A DNA stretch of 64,000 nt from Karstenula rhodostoma CBS 690.94 (GCA_010093485.1 MU001509.1:1145267-1209266), one strand, 5' to 3'; positions 22,689-34,730 are shown, counted from the stretch's first letter. The notes: a model not told the origin generated them from the letters alone. Program-made: numbers and translations.

Positions 22689-25146
22689 TCACAGTGGCGG
22701 CATCGTGAAGTCGTCCATGGCTGTTTTCCAGAGCCAGTCTTCGAAAGTCCCGTCCAGAAGCATCGAATTTTCCGGTGGAGCTATGCTATCGAAATTCATC
22801 GAGTTGAAATTCATATTCTGCATCAGCGGGATCCGGGTTTTATCATGTCTTTGCCTCGCGTGGTCTGTTTGTGGTGCGACCCAGTTCTCTCGCAGAACGA
22901 CCGCACTTGTGTTTTTCGTAGAATTGTTAGTATTTTCTGAACTATGAATCTTCTTGATATGCTCGTTCAGACGATTCGTTAAGCTACAGAGAATGTTTTT
23001 CTGGAAATACGCAATCCTGGACAGCGGATCGATCTTGCAATGGTCAAGTGTTTGGTTGTCGGGATCCTTTGGAAGCGTGAACTTCATCTTGCTGTACATT
23101 CGATGGAAAAGAGACAATATTTCGCCCTCTTTAGCCACAAAAACCGGGTTCCACGTGGACGATATGACCTCTGCGGGCAATGAGCAAGGCCTGGGTTCGT
23201 GGAACAGAGATTTGTCCATCACGAGATTGAACACCTCGATGAACGTTTCGTTGATACCAGTCTGTTGTTCACACTCATCTGTTAGAAAGGCAAGCTTGCA
23301 AGCAACAATGCAGGCATAACACCATGATGCCCAGGAAGGAAAGCCAAGGTGATGTAGTGAGGCGTCCGGGACGGCGATAATGGTCGCCATGTGAGATTGT
23401 ACGGCGGTCAAACAGCGGTACAGACTCTTCAGACGGTTGGTAGTCATGGTAGGGATTGCAGGCCCATTCGACATAACCCAGAGCGATTCATGTACGGCAG
23501 ACTCGTAGATCCATATATCGATTAGGCGTATACTAATGCGTAGGGTCGCTAGCTACGTTAGTATTGCACGATCACTCCGCGTATGTACGGAAATACTTAC
23601 GGTTACTTTGTATGAGAGTCTGCGGAATAGAATCGGTGATACTAGCCAGTTCTCGATCGAAATTGGCTACAGATGTATGCACTAGTGCTTCCCCCTTCAC
23701 GTCTGCGTTCTCGATGTCATAATAAGAGAAGTAGTCCTGAATCCTGCAGATTAAAGTACTGAGTTGGACTAATGGTGTGATGATCGTATCAGTCGTATAC
23801 TCCTGACAATCTCTCAAATGCTGACAACACTGATCCATGTACCGCGTGTGCGTCAGCGTTGTTGGTCTGCGCCACGCTTGTGCGAAGCTAGTAGTATTTC
23901 ATTAGTATTCACGAACAAACTGCCATTTCCTTATGGACACGGAGACTGGTTGCGTTGTCCTCAAAAAGTCAGACTTACTTTGCAGCCAGGTAAAAGGTTC
24001 CGAGAAAGGCCCGTTTCACTGCGAGCGACCGCACGGAATATATATTGGCACCGATCTCGCCCATGGTTATTTTCCTCTTCGCATTCTGGGTGTTCTTAGA
24101 GAAGCCAAGGTCTTGGATCATGGCAACGCATAGTTGTAGCATGGTCGCTAGCTGTTGTCTGATCGGATCATAGTAGAAATGATACCTTCGTACATCGCTG
24201 AGTTAGCAAGTCGAACCAAGATTGGACCGGAGGAAGTCCATACCACTCAGTAAACAACAGTATCCCTTGCAGAAGCTCTAGACTCTTGTGCGAGTGGTTG
24301 ATCACACGAAGTGCTATTTGTTCCTTAAGCTTGGCTGCAAGCGTGAGTTGCAAGCCAACCTCTCTGCAGGTGGTTACTGTAAGGATAGCGTGAAAGAGAA
24401 AAGGCTGACTTTGACGCAATTCTTTGCCCTTGACGGAGGGTGCAACGATAACGAACGGGAAGGCTGAGGTGCACGAATCCTTGTATTCTTGGAGCAAAGA
24501 ATCGGCCGTACAATCATCCAGCAGACCAGCTTCTACCGGATCATATGCAGTAAAAGATGATTCTGCAGGAGCATATAGTATGTTCTCCTTTTAGATGTCA
24601 GCATTGCTGCTTGCTATCATCGACAAGAGAAGAGCTTCGAAGCTGCTCGAAGAGAATGTGATCCACTGGCATGATTTGGAGGACGGGTCTTACCGGTGAC
24701 TCTGCTGGTGTGGAATAATAATTCTGGGCGTTCTCAGAACGTCCATCGAGATCAGCGGCGCTCTCGGAAGGAGTCGCAAGCGGCAGATGGACCTCCTGGG
24801 GGGTAGCAGAGACGTCAGTGCCAACATTATTCGCTGCAGGCTGGCCGTTCTTTATTAGGTCTATCAGAGTATCGACCCGCTGTTCCAGTTGCTTGACGCG
24901 TCTCAACGAGGAGTCAGCCAATCATTGCACAACAACCTCCAGAGACGTGCGCATGGGTCGTAGCATGAGTACTCACGAGCGATTCTTTTGGGCCCTCTTC
25001 CTCACAGTTTCGCCAAACACACATTCTTTCTTCAGTCTCTGGCACCGATAGCAGATGTCAAGCCTGTCCTCGAAAGGCGAGCATTTGGCCTTGGCTTTGG
25101 TGCATGACTGGCAGGCCTTCCGCTTCTTTGCACCTTCTAGGGTCAT
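22689..25146 (-). CDS. Zn(II)2Cys6 transcription factor
   Basis: Six exons: 25146..24977, 24901..24694, 24587..24244, 24197..23979, 23887..23601 and 23548..22689 (695 aa). The intron at 24198-24243 is only 46 nt but has a perfect GCTAAC branch site. Near the N-terminus the binuclear cluster reads C-x2-C-x6-C-x9-C-x2-C-x6-C (KACQSCTKAKAKC... CYRCQRLKKEC). A basic linker and a short leucine heptad (VKQLEQRVDTLIDLI) follow, as expected for dimer formation. The rest fits the fungal-specific regulatory domain, with RYHFYYDPIRQQLATMLQL and LRISIRLIDIWIYES. It would bind CGG-type half-sites in the nucleus. It is divergent from a DHA2 transporter 720 bp away, so that transporter is a likely target. 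The effector is unknown. Confidence 0.88.
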
Positions 25147-25866
25147 TTTGAGCCCCAAGGCAATTTTAGACTATCTATCTAAGCACCAGGCGAGCGCGTC
25201 ACAGCAGCGCCTCCTTCCTTGACGCGGTGACCCTGCTCGGATGCAGAGTCGTAGGGAGGTTGTCTGATTGCGGCTCAAGCTGCAATATCGCGCAAAAGGG
25301 AACCTACAATACCAGGATGGGCAAACAGCATTTGTGCCGACGGGAAAGGCGAAATAAATTGTGGATGAGATGGGATGGTCTTGCGCGTGGGACGTCACAA
25401 AGTAAGGAAGGCACAGACCACGAACGGGGACGGAGCGATCTTTTGTACGAGTCCCGACGGACCAAGGCGCGATTCCAGCCCCCGCTCCCGTTCCAGTACG
25501 CTGTCGCATACGGCGAACAGCGCAAGTCTACCACAATTCGGTGTCTGGTAGTCCATTTTTCGATGTAGCATACGATTTGAGGCTTAGTCTGTCGCCACAT
25601 GCTCCGTGGAATTAACAGGAAGCGAGTCCTTCCGTCAGGCGAGATTTGCAAGCGTGCTGCTCCTATCCAACGACAGCGAACGGTGGTGGTGCTGGGTTAA
25701 GGACCACGAAAGATGGTTGCTATTGCTCCCACCGGACGAAGGATCGCGGGAGGTCGAGTGCTCCGTTGTTCATATATATACCTTGGGTGATGCCCTGGGA
25801 GGGTCACTAGGAGCACCCCGAATCATCGACCGGTTCTTCAACTCATTGCTTCGCTGGTCCTTCGCG
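25147..25866. promoter_or_regulatory. Divergent promoter region between regulator and DHA2 transporter
   Basis: This 720-bp gap separates two divergent start codons (25146 minus, 25867 plus). CATATATATA at 25771-25780 is a TATA-like box 87 bp before the transporter ATG. Several CGG/CCG triplets are present, which is the half-site recognised by Zn2Cys6 proteins, but no single palindrome stands out. Confidence 0.5.
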
Positions 25867-27729
25867 ATGGATCCCTCAACCAAAGAACAGTTCCCTACGC
25901 AAGAGAAAGACCTTGACGCTCGCGATGATATCTCGGCCGATACTCCCAAAGCCAGCATTGCCGAAACCATCGAAGAGGATGAAGACCACTTCATGTCGGG
26001 CGCGAAACTACATCTTCTCATCCTTGGACTCGGTCTCGCATGTTTCTTAATGGCCTTGGATATGGCAATCATCACGGTTGCCATCCCCGAAATCACAGAA
26101 AAGTTCCACTCCACGGCAGACATTGGCTGGTACGTGAGCGCGTACCTACTCACGCTGTGTTCCCTCCAGCCTCTCTCGGGGAAGCTGTACTCGAATTTCT
26201 CTCTTAAGGTAGGCATCAAAACCAACAGCTATGTTGCACACGGAGATTTGACAGTGCCCAGTGGACGTTTATGGCATTTCTTCTACTCTTCGAAATCGGA
26301 TCGGCCATCTCTGGTGCTGCTAGCTCATCAACCATGCTCATTGTTGGCCGCGCGGTCGCAGGCATGGGCGCGGCCGGTCTGATGAGTGGGACACTATCTA
26401 TCCTTGCCGTTGCTGTCAGCGTTCGTCTACGAGGCGCGTATACCGGGGTCATCATGAGCATGTTCGGGCTTGCTATTGTCGTGGGACCATTGGTCGGCGG
26501 TGCCTTCACACAGCATGTGTCCTGGCGATGGGTGTTCTACATCAATTTGCCAATAGGCGCAGCAACGGCGTTAGTCCTGTTTGTCTTCTGTACGTGCGAC
26601 TGAACGCAGACTGTGTCGAGACAGAGGCTAATCCACCACTCAATCTAGTCCACCCTCCCACTCGAAAAGCAGAGCTCGATCCACTCAAGGACCGAATTAC
26701 GCGGCTCGATCTCGTCGGAGCAGCCCTGTTCATCCCAGCAGTCGTCATGCTTCTCATGGCGCTTCAATGGGGTGGCTTGACCTATGCGTGGAACTACGGA
26801 CGCATCATCGGACTCCTCGTTGGAGGAGTCGTACTCGTGATCATCTTCGGCGTGCGGCAATGGCACAAGGGTAGGGAAGCGATGATTCCGCCTCCGATAT
26901 TCCTTCAGCGCTCCGTATTCTGGGCGTGCCTTACCGCAATGTTCAGCATGGGGACCATGGTCATGCTCGGGACGTGGATGCCTGGTACGTGTTTCAACCC
27001 GCCTAAGATGGAGTGAAACGGCCCCTAACATAATCCAGAATGGTTCCAAGCTATCAAGGGGGAGACTCCGGTTCAGTCGGGTGTGAACCTTTTGCCTTCC
27101 ATGATCGCCCAGGTCATTGCATCCGTCGCGTAAGTCCCCAACACAACATATCACTCACAAAAGCTAATCATATATCCAGAGCTGGCGTATTAATCACCGT
27201 CCTCGGCTACTATAACCCCTTCATCACAGGTGGATCGATCCTGCTCGCAATCGGGTCCGGTCTCTTCACCACCTTCGAAATGGACACCGGAAGCCCCAAA
27301 TGGATCGGCTACCAAGTAATCTTCGGTCTCGGCTCAGGCTTCTTCGTCACCAGCCCTCTCGTCGCCATCCAAGCCGTGCTCAGCGCCGCAGACACCCCCG
27401 TCGGCATCGCCATCGTCACCTTCTTCCAGATGTTCGGCAGCGCATTCTTCGTCGCCCTCTCACAGACCATCTTCAACAAGCAACTGCTCAAGCAACTGGC
27501 CAAGAACGCGCCGGACGCGGACGTCGGTGCTCTGCTGGCGGCCGGCACGGCGAAATTACATCTTACGGTGACGCCGGAGCAGTTGCACGGCGTGCTGCTT
27601 AGCTACAACAGGGCGCTCCTGGATCCGTTCTATCTGGGTGCGGGCCTCTCTGCGCTGGCGGCGTTCTTCTCGCTGGGCATCCAGTGGGTGAATGTCAAGG
27701 GGAAGGAGTTGAGCCCGGGAGCTGCATAG
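25867..27729 (+). CDS. MFS transporter, DHA2 (14-TM drug:H+ antiporter) family
   Basis: Exons are 25867..26208, 26262..26589, 26649..26984, 27039..27129 and 27180..27729 (548 aa), with introns of 50-59 nt that all join in phase. After an acidic cytosolic N-terminus, the first helix has [13 protein letters not shown], a DHA2 hallmark. The antiporter motif region reads [14 protein letters not shown] followed by [13 protein letters not shown]. Length and helix count (about 14) fit proton-driven exporters of toxins and drugs in the plasma membrane. The divergent Zn2Cys6 gene suggests local induction. Substrate is unknown. The C-terminus ends shortly after the last helix, as usual. Confidence 0.92.
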
Positions 27730-29364
27730 TGTGGGCTTTTGCGGCGACGTTGTTCTGTGTAGATCTCACCACTCCTGCATTTTTCCTCATTACTTGAACA
27801 TGTTAGATTAGATTGAAGGCATTCCCTGGAGACGGAAGAGCCAGGCGCCCTGGGAGACGGGCTCATCAGTATAGATTAATACAGAGATTGGCATCCAAGC
27901 ATGCAAACGATACAACTCTCATCTCACACCAAAACGAAAGGCAAGGCGGCAATCGACAAACCCACCGCTCCTCTCTCACCATGTCAAATACTCGCAACAC
28001 TCTTACACCTACAACCCAAACTAAAAACTTTGCAAAACCCTTACCTTTCAACACAGCACAGACAACTAAAAAGTCCTCCTCACCACGCACGCATGCAAAA
28101 AAAAAAAAAAAAAAAATTTAGAATCAAGTAAACACCTAAAGTTCTCCACTCTATTCTTAGCTTCGGAACTCCCCCACCACGATTCCAGAACGGCTAGCTA
28201 GCTACCGCGCGCTGTCGCTCTCCCTCGTCCGCTCCACTTCAAGAAGAAAAAAAACTTCCCTTCCTTGATCCACTTCCCACCTGCACGCACGCCATGACGC
28301 CCTAGCAACTTTTTTCCAAGCCCGGACATCCGAGCCCGACGGACGTGAACATGACGGCCGCACTTGAACGCAGCCCAGCGAGCGCCACAGGATCGACGGG
28401 CGGCGTATGACGCGCTGATCTTGGCGCTAAACCCAGGAACGCGCGCGTGACGGGAGTTGGAGTGGGAATGCGCCGAGGCCGACTAGCGCGGGAGAGGATA
28501 GGTGTGTCGGAGGCGGCCGAGGGCTACGGGGTGCGTTCCGACGTCTGAAAGGCACAGGTGATGGTTTGGTAGGGAGGCGAGGCTTTGTGTTTTGAGGGGA
28601 TGGGGTTCTTCTGGAAGCGAGGAGGAAGGATGGTCTTGTGGAGGTTGCGGGGTTGAACAAAGCACAGCCGGTAGGATACGGTGGATGACATGACTGCCAT
28701 TATTCTCCAAGTGCAACATCGCCTTCAGTCACACATTCACCGCCAGGGCATAACACAGGTAATAGATCTCAAACATATCGTATCGTATCGTATTGATTCA
28801 GAAGGTCCTCCATCCCAGAGAAACCCTCCCCTCCCAAAAAACCATATAAACAAACAAAGTCGGGCCTGCAGTCCGAAAGCCCTCGCCGGCACCTGGGTAT
28901 ATCCTTCGCCGCTGGTTGTGAGAAAAGCCGAATGAAATAAAACAAGAACAAGAAAATGCAGCAAGCCATGTAGGCAAGCCAAGCCCTCTCGCGAGAATAG
29001 CTGGGTATCAAGATGTAACTTTTTTGTTAAACCGAACAAACATTGTTCGGTTTGGTTGGGTGCCCAGTTGGAACTCCTCGCTGGTTGTGTGGTATGCCGG
29101 AAGGAAACAAGAAAAGACTGAACTTTTTGATGGTAAACGTGATGATGATGAAGTGATGGGAGAGTGAAGCGGTCATGTCGTTTGTTTGCAACGCCCCGAA
29201 CGCCTTGCTGTGGAAATGCAAGCCCATGCTGTACCGGCGTGAGAGAATCAGAACCAGCTCTCGGCGGCCCGGTCCCGGAAGGAGGAAACCCAGTTCCCCC
29301 CAGTCCCTGGTGAAGATGCCCAAGGAAGTCGAAAATGTACAAGAAGAAAGCAGGCGGGGGCGCT
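27730..29364. other. Intergenic region with poly-A tract
   Basis: 1.6 kb between convergent genes (DHA2 and DUF3602). It holds a 20-A homopolymer at 28097-28116 and a short CGTAT tandem at about 28777-28792. ORFs of 281 and 98 codons on the minus strand at 28.7-29.6 kb overlap the DUF3602 3' region and lack domains; much of this is probably its 3' UTR. Confidence 0.5.
28097..28116. repeat. Homopolymer (A)20
   Basis: Twenty consecutive A bases follow GCATGC. It could be a simple slippage tract or the tail of an old retroposed sequence. No transposon ORF is adjacent. Confidence 0.85.
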
Positions 29365-29817
29365 CTAGTTGTTGGAGAACTGCCTCGACATCTTGCGCCA
29401 GGCACCTTCGATGCTGCCCCGCACGCCATGCTCAGAGACGGTGCTTGCGGTGGAAGAGGAAGAGTTCTGGCGGCTGGTCTTGACGCGCTCCTCGACGAGG
29501 TTGCCGGCGCCGCCGCGACCAATGTGGTACACGGGGGCGGCGTGCTCGCGGAGGCGCTCCTGCGCGGCGAGCTCCTCGTCAAAGGAGAACATGGCCCGCT
29601 CCTTCTCGCGGTGGATGTTGCCGGCGCCGCCGCGGCCGCTGGTGAAGATGGCCTTGGACGACGACGAGCTGAGCTTGATGCGAGATGCTGGGCCGCTGGC
29701 GTCGGGGCCGGGGGTCACGTTCTTGGGGATGCGGGTGACGTTGCCGGCACCTCCACGGCCGTAGTAGGCAGAGGAGGATGCGGAGGGGTGCGGCTCGGCG
29801 ATGTGGTAGGCAACCAT
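29365..29817 (-). CDS. DUF3602 family protein with GRGGAGN repeats
   Basis: Single exon, 150 aa. Three copies of GRGGAGN are visible, at YYGRGGAGNV, TSGRGGAGNI and HIGRGGAGNL, spaced by Ser-rich or charged linkers. This repeat defines the fungal DUF3602 family, whose biochemical role is not established. There is no signal peptide or membrane helix; the protein is probably soluble and disordered. The last part (SIEGAWRKMSRQFS) could form a short amphipathic helix. The ATG lies in CAAAATGGTTGCC, a good context. Upstream repeats of CAACAACA are typical of fungal 5' leaders. Confidence 0.88.
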   Translation of the reverse strand: MVAYHIAEPHPSASSSAYYGRGGAGNVTRIPKNVTPGPDASGPASRIKLSSSSSKAIFTSGRGGAGNIHREKERAMFSFDEELAAQERLREHAAPVYHIGRGGAGNLVEERVKTSRQNSSSSTASTVSEHGVRGSIEGAWRKMSRQFSNN

Positions 29818-31140
29818 TTTGGCGGTGTTTGTTGCGGTGTTTGTTGTTGTTGTGGGTGGTTGTTGAGGTTGTGTAGAGGTTCAAGGTTGGTGGCAAGGAA
29901 TGCTCTTGGTGGAGAGTCGAGTGGCCAGGCAGTAGTTGTATTCGGTGCAGTAAAGGCCAGGAGCAGGCGGTGCTTGACTCTTATATGGTGCAGTGGTGTG
30001 ACTGCTGTGTATGTCATTCACGACGTGTTTGGGCGGGCTGGTTTTATATGACAGCAGCGTGCCAACACGCCCAGAAGTCTCTGGCAGCCGCAGACTCAGC
30101 ATCCGCGCAGCACGTTCCATGCACTTTGCAGTTAACGGCCGGGCTGTGATGATGCGAACAAAGGCTCGCTGCGGTGCTCACGGGGACGCCAAATACATCG
30201 CGTAATAGTGCGGCCCGCGCTGGACCACCTGACTGCAGCCCGCCGCTGCGACTGGCCAACGCCGGTTTTCTGGGGGTAACAGAAACTACGCCTGCTGGTC
30301 TGAAAATTTGCTGCAACAATTTCGCCATGCGGCGCCATCGTCGTCGTCTGCAGCGTCAGTCAGACTCACTCCAACCGGCTCCACCGACGCGCAAATTTTC
30401 ATCGCCCTGTCTCGTCGCCCGCCCCCGGATTCTGCTGGTGCCGCGCCTGCAGCCTGGCCCTGTGTTGCGGGCTGCTTTGTTGGAATGCGCACACACTACA
30501 ACCGCACCCTCGGCGTGCCCTCTCGATCGAGTTCACCCCCCAGAGTCACCGGGCCTTTCCCCTGACGTCCAAGACTCACCATCCTTGGCGCACGCACTTG
30601 GATCTGCATGCTGGGCTTGTTGTCCTCACCGACTATGTGGTGCGCACTTGTGTGTACAGGTGGCATACGCTTCTATTGCCAACCATCACTCTGCTCAGAT
30701 GCCGTGGCGATGCTACAAAATCATAGGGTATCCGATGAGCACAAAACGCCAGTCATGCATTGCAACGCCCACGTCTGTACCCTCCGCGGCCTCCACTCTA
30801 CACGCAATTAACGCTGCTCCCTAGTGAGAACAGTTGGTTGAGTAACAGAAACAGGCACCGAACCGCAAGCGTGCTTGTCCAAGAATGTCCAAATGCGGGG
30901 AAACAAACCGCCTCTTGGTAGCACTCCCGCCACGTCCGTTCTGACGACCCTCGACGTTCCCAAAATACAGGGCTGGTGTGGTCGCTGCGAGCGCGAGCCC
31001 GATTCCATGACTAATAACACGCCCGTCCGAGCGTCATGCACGCGTCCCGAAGGACGGTCTAGGTGCATGTGGAGGCGGGAGACCGGCGGTGCGGAGAAGC
31101 AGGCGAGCAAATGGCAGCCTGCGAGACCACAATGCGTCGC
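29818..31140. other. Intergenic region
   Basis: 1.3 kb between the DUF3602 start and the Arp1 stop, both on the minus strand. A 216-codon ORF on the plus strand (30174-30824) has no domain and a Cys/Pro-rich translation; I treat it as chance. Confidence 0.5.
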
Positions 31141-32462
31141 CTATGCGAATTTGGTGTGGATGATGTCCGGGTTCTCCTGCCATTCATCCTTTTCGACCCA
31201 CATCTGCACTGTGTGTCAGCTCCACATCACATGAATCGCCTATGATGAAATCCCTCACCTTCTTGAATGTACTCAGACCCGCAAGAATGCTGCCGCCCGT
31301 CCACGTCGTGTATATCCGCTCAGGGGGCGCCAGGATCTTGATGCGCATGTCCTTGACCGCCAACCGCTGCACCTCGTGGAGCAGTCTGTTACCGAAGCCT
31401 TTTGTCAGCGTCGACCCTCCGGAGAGCACAATGTTGCCGTAGAGTGCTTTGCGGAGGTCCATGTCGGTCCGGTGAATGGCCTCGACCACAATCTGGTGCA
31501 CGCCAGGGTACTCGAGACCGATGATCTCGGGATTGAATAAAATCTCCGGCGCCCGGAACCGTTCAGCGCCAACCTACGCACTGTCAGCCAAAATCGACGT
31601 AATTCCACGCCATCCATGCTTACCTTGAGCTTTTGCCCGTCTGGAAGAGTGTAGTCGATGCTCTTGTTGTCCGATCGCGCGGCGCCTGACCACTCTTTCT
31701 CTTCTTTTGCGGGGTCCAGAGCGACGTAGCCAGTCTTCTCTTTGATGTCCTTGACCGTTTCCTTCTCTGCGCTTGTGTGAAATACCCGTCCGCTTTTCCG
31801 TAGCAGCTGCTGCATGTGCTCGGTGACGTCTCTTCCTGCTACGTCGATTCGCCTGATGCTGTTGGGTATGGCGAAGCCCTGGAACACAGGCACCGCATGC
31901 GACACACCGTCACCAGAGTCCAGAACGATACCGGTCGTCTTCCCCGATGCATATAGCGAGAGCACGGCTTGCACCGACGTGTACAGAGCAGGCACATTAA
32001 ACGTCTCGAACAGTATCTGTGCGGCCGTGTCGCGGTTTTCCCGAGGGTTCAGCGGCGGTTCCGTGAGGAGGACGGGGTGCTGGAGGGGCACACGAGCGTT
32101 AGCTGCCAACGAAGCCCGCCAAAACATGACAATGCACAGCTGTCGCATCCACTTACATCTTCGCTGACTGTCTTCAACTCTTCCGTGTACACATATTGCC
32201 ATATCCGCTCCATGTCGTCCCAGTCGGTGACAATGCCGTGCTCGAGCGGGTAGTTGATCTTGAAGAGCCCCCTATACTGCTGTGCCTGTGGCCCAATGAA
32301 CACGTCGCCCTCCAGCGCGCCCGCCATTGTCCGTATGTGCTTCGGCCGGCCGACGAACGAGGGAAAGAAGCATTTTGGCAGATCCTGGCCGGCGAAGCCC
32401 GCGCGAATGGTGCCGCTGCCGTTATCGAGGACGATGGGGGCGTTGTGGAGTCGAGAGCCCAT
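31141..32462 (-). CDS. ARP1: Actin-related protein Arp1 (centractin), dynactin subunit
   Basis: Exons run 32462..32157, 32079..31624, 31573..31259 and 31203..31141 (379 aa), all phase 0, with introns of 50-77 nt. The N-terminus [18 protein letters not shown] is the actin nucleotide-binding loop; [34 protein letters not shown] and WTGGSILA are further actin-fold blocks. The C-terminus ends [13 protein letters not shown], close to centractin and unlike conventional actin, which ends in KCF. Arp1 forms the short filament of dynactin that links dynein to cargo and is needed for nuclear migration in hyphae (ro-4 in Neurospora). The last exon encodes only 20 residues. Length is exactly that expected. 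Confidence 0.94.
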
Positions 32463-32917
32463 GACGAGGCTCGGTGCGGGGTGATTACGGATTAGAAGGT
32501 GTTTCGGGTATATTTACTCGGAGTAGTGGAAGCGATTGTTGTCGGCCGGGTGCAGCTGTTGTGAGGGGCGCATCTCCAAGAGCTCGAGACGTCAAGCTGT
32601 TCGTCGCGCAACAATTCACGACGCGAACACATTGGCAGGGGTCCCTTGTCTCCAGTCACGTGTCGCGCCTTCCCAATCGCATCCTGGAACTTTGATGAGA
32701 GTTTCCCGAAAGCCATTTCTTGAACATCCTTGAGTTCAAATCCGAATTTTGATACCTACATGTTTTCTAAAAGCTGCTGCACGTTTCCGCATAGAGCGGC
32801 CTCCTGTTCTTTTCTTTACCCCGCGTAAGCAAGTATCCACAACCATGCCCCAGGTCGACACTCCCCTATCAGTCACCTATTGTCCTTCCTTGTCTCCCAC
32901 ATAGATCCTACATCACA
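32463..32917. promoter_or_regulatory. Shared divergent promoter, Arp1 / TDP2-like
   Basis: A 455-bp gap separates two divergent ATGs. It probably drives both genes. It contains GC-rich and pyrimidine-rich segments but no obvious TATA box, as is common for housekeeping genes. Confidence 0.5.
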
Positions 32918-33991
32918 ATGAGTGTCTCGAAAACTACTCCGAAAGCCATTCTTGAAGCTTTTCAAAAGGCACTGATATCCGGACCCGCCCAAAAGCTTGG
33001 GGACGCAGCATACTACAAGCCGCGACCCCAACCATTTTACTACTATAATGGCTCAAGTTGGGTTTCCTCCTCTCCAAAGTACCCCTCAAAGGGTGCAATC
33101 TTCCCCACAAAGAATCTTCGCGTAATATCATGGAACATCGATATGCTCATCGGCTTCGCGGAAGAGCGCATGAGCGCCGCGCTCGAACACTTGTCCACCT
33201 TAGTCGAGGGCACAAGTAAAGACGTACCTGTAGTCATCTTTCTACAAGAGATGAGCCAGTCAGATATGCAACAGATCCGCGACGCCCCATTCATACAGCA
33301 CCGCTTCCACATCACAGATCTCGACGAACGCAACTGGCTAGGCCCGTTGTACGGCACAAATACGCTCATAGATCTGCGCCTTAATATCAACAGCATCTTC
33401 CGCGTCCCGTGGATCAGCAAGTTCGACCGCGATGGGCTGTTTGTCGACCTCGCGTTTTCCGAACAAGGCAAAGGGAAGGTGCTGAGATTATGCAACACGC
33501 ACCTCGAATCGCTCGTCGCGGACCCTCCCATCAGACCGCTTCAGCTCCAGGCCGCTGCGCCATATCTCCATGATTCTTCTGTGGCGGCGGCGCTACTGGC
33601 TGGTGATCTCAATGCTATTCAGCCTTTTGATCGTACGTTACATTCCGAAAATGATCTCAAGGACGTTTATCTTGAGCTTGGCGGCCAGGAGGACAGCGAT
33701 GATGGGTACACGTGGGGCTATCAGGTGCCCCAGGCGCTACGGGAAAGGTTTGGTTGCAGTCGTATGGATAAGATACTTTTCTCGGGCGCGTTGAGGCCGC
33801 AAAAGTTCGAGCGCATAGGTATGGGTGTCAAGGTGGCGGAGGGTAAGAGGCAAGAGATGAAGGCGGCTGGGGAACAGGAGTGGGTAACAGACCATTATGG
33901 TGTCATGGCTGATTTCCACCTGGTTGAGGAGAGTGCCTTGGCTGTGACCGAGGAGCGTGAGGATGAGATGCCACGATTGAAGCTGACTTGA
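32918..33991 (+). CDS. Endonuclease/exonuclease/phosphatase-fold protein, TDP2-like
   Basis: Single exon, 357 aa. The four motifs of the tyrosyl-DNA phosphodiesterase 2 branch of this fold are present in order: SWNIDML (Asn), FLQEM (metal-binding Glu), AGDLNAI (catalytic Asp/Asn) and TDHYGVMADF (catalytic His). NTHLESL and MDKILFSG lie between them as expected. TDP2 removes trapped topoisomerase II from 5' DNA ends by cleaving the phosphotyrosyl bond; fungal homologues are less studied. There is no ubiquitin-binding UBA segment as in the human enzyme. It has no signal peptide, so a nuclear or cytosolic location is likely. Substrate is inferred from motifs only. Confidence 0.85.
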   Translation: MSVSKTTPKAILEAFQKALISGPAQKLGDAAYYKPRPQPFYYYNGSSWVSSSPKYPSKGAIFPTKNLRVISWNIDMLIGFAEERMSAALEHLSTLVEGTSKDVPVVIFLQEMSQSDMQQIRDAPFIQHRFHITDLDERNWLGPLYGTNTLIDLRLNINSIFRVPWISKFDRDGLFVDLAFSEQGKGKVLRLCNTHLESLVADPPIRPLQLQAAAPYLHDSSVAAALLAGDLNAIQPFDRTLHSENDLKDVYLELGGQEDSDDGYTWGYQVPQALRERFGCSRMDKILFSGALRPQKFERIGMGVKVAEGKRQEMKAAGEQEWVTDHYGVMADFHLVEESALAVTEEREDEMPRLKLT

Positions 33992-34318
33992 TCTTTAGAG
34001 AAATCACCAGGTATGTCTATATTCGTACAAATCTCTGGAACCAGAGTCCTTCGTTTGATGGACGAAATGGCGATTCGTATACCCTCTTGAGCGAGATCCC
34101 AATGCAGCACTTTCCCCACGGCTTGCACCTATCACTGTCCACAGCCGTTCACCCACAGCATGTTAGTAACACTGCAACCACATCCCAGCAAAGACCTTCT
34201 TGTTGTATACGGGCTGCCGCAGCTTCGGCCGAGGGTATACATGTGGGGATCCCGGAGTCGTGGAAGACAATAGGGAGGCGCCCGCGAGGAGGAGGGAGTG
34301 TTGGGGTGATCGGTGGGG

Positions 34319-34325
34319 TGAGTCA
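34319..34325 (+). promoter_or_regulatory. TGAGTCA (AP-1/Gcn4-type) site
   Basis: TGAGTCA overlaps TCACGTGT, an E-box-like CACGTG core. It lies about 470 bp before the P450 start. A second TGAGTCA lies at 34423. Yap1/AP-1 or CpcA (Gcn4) type bZIP proteins recognise this heptamer; use in vivo is inferred. Confidence 0.4.
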
Positions 34326-34422
34326 CGTGTGACCGTGGCTCTAGGATTATCGTCGCCTCAACCATCCCAACACTGCTCAACCACCATGGAACAGGGCAAA
34401 TCCAAGGGCCAACAGAGCGAGA

Positions 34423-34429
34423 TGAGTCA
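34423..34429 (+). promoter_or_regulatory. Second TGAGTCA site
   Basis: A second exact copy of the heptamer lies 104 bp after the first and about 370 bp before the P450 ATG. Two copies in one short promoter are more than chance would usually give. Confidence 0.4.
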
Positions 34430-34730
34430 CAGACGTAGTACATAAATCGAGGAGGGATGTGCGCCGAGGGTATACGCGGGGTAAAATTGGAAAAGCACAC
34501 CCGTATCCGCTAGCATCGTGAGTGCACCTGCAAGACCACGACCGGAAAGGAATAGAACGGCAATTACCCCAGATTTAAGTATGGACTAGCTGTGACGAAC
34601 TGTTCGTAAAAGTAGTGTCCGCGGAGCATACGAAGTCGATCACACGAATAAGTATGAGCTCTGCGGAAAGCTCCCTCGTATGCTTTACTGGCTGTCGCAA
34701 GCCCACAGCGGCTGGACGCTTCCGCGTTGA

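Noticed and set aside
30174..30824. 216-codon plus-strand ORF
   Set aside because: Its translation is Cys/Pro/Arg-rich without a domain, in the Arp1-DUF3602 gap.
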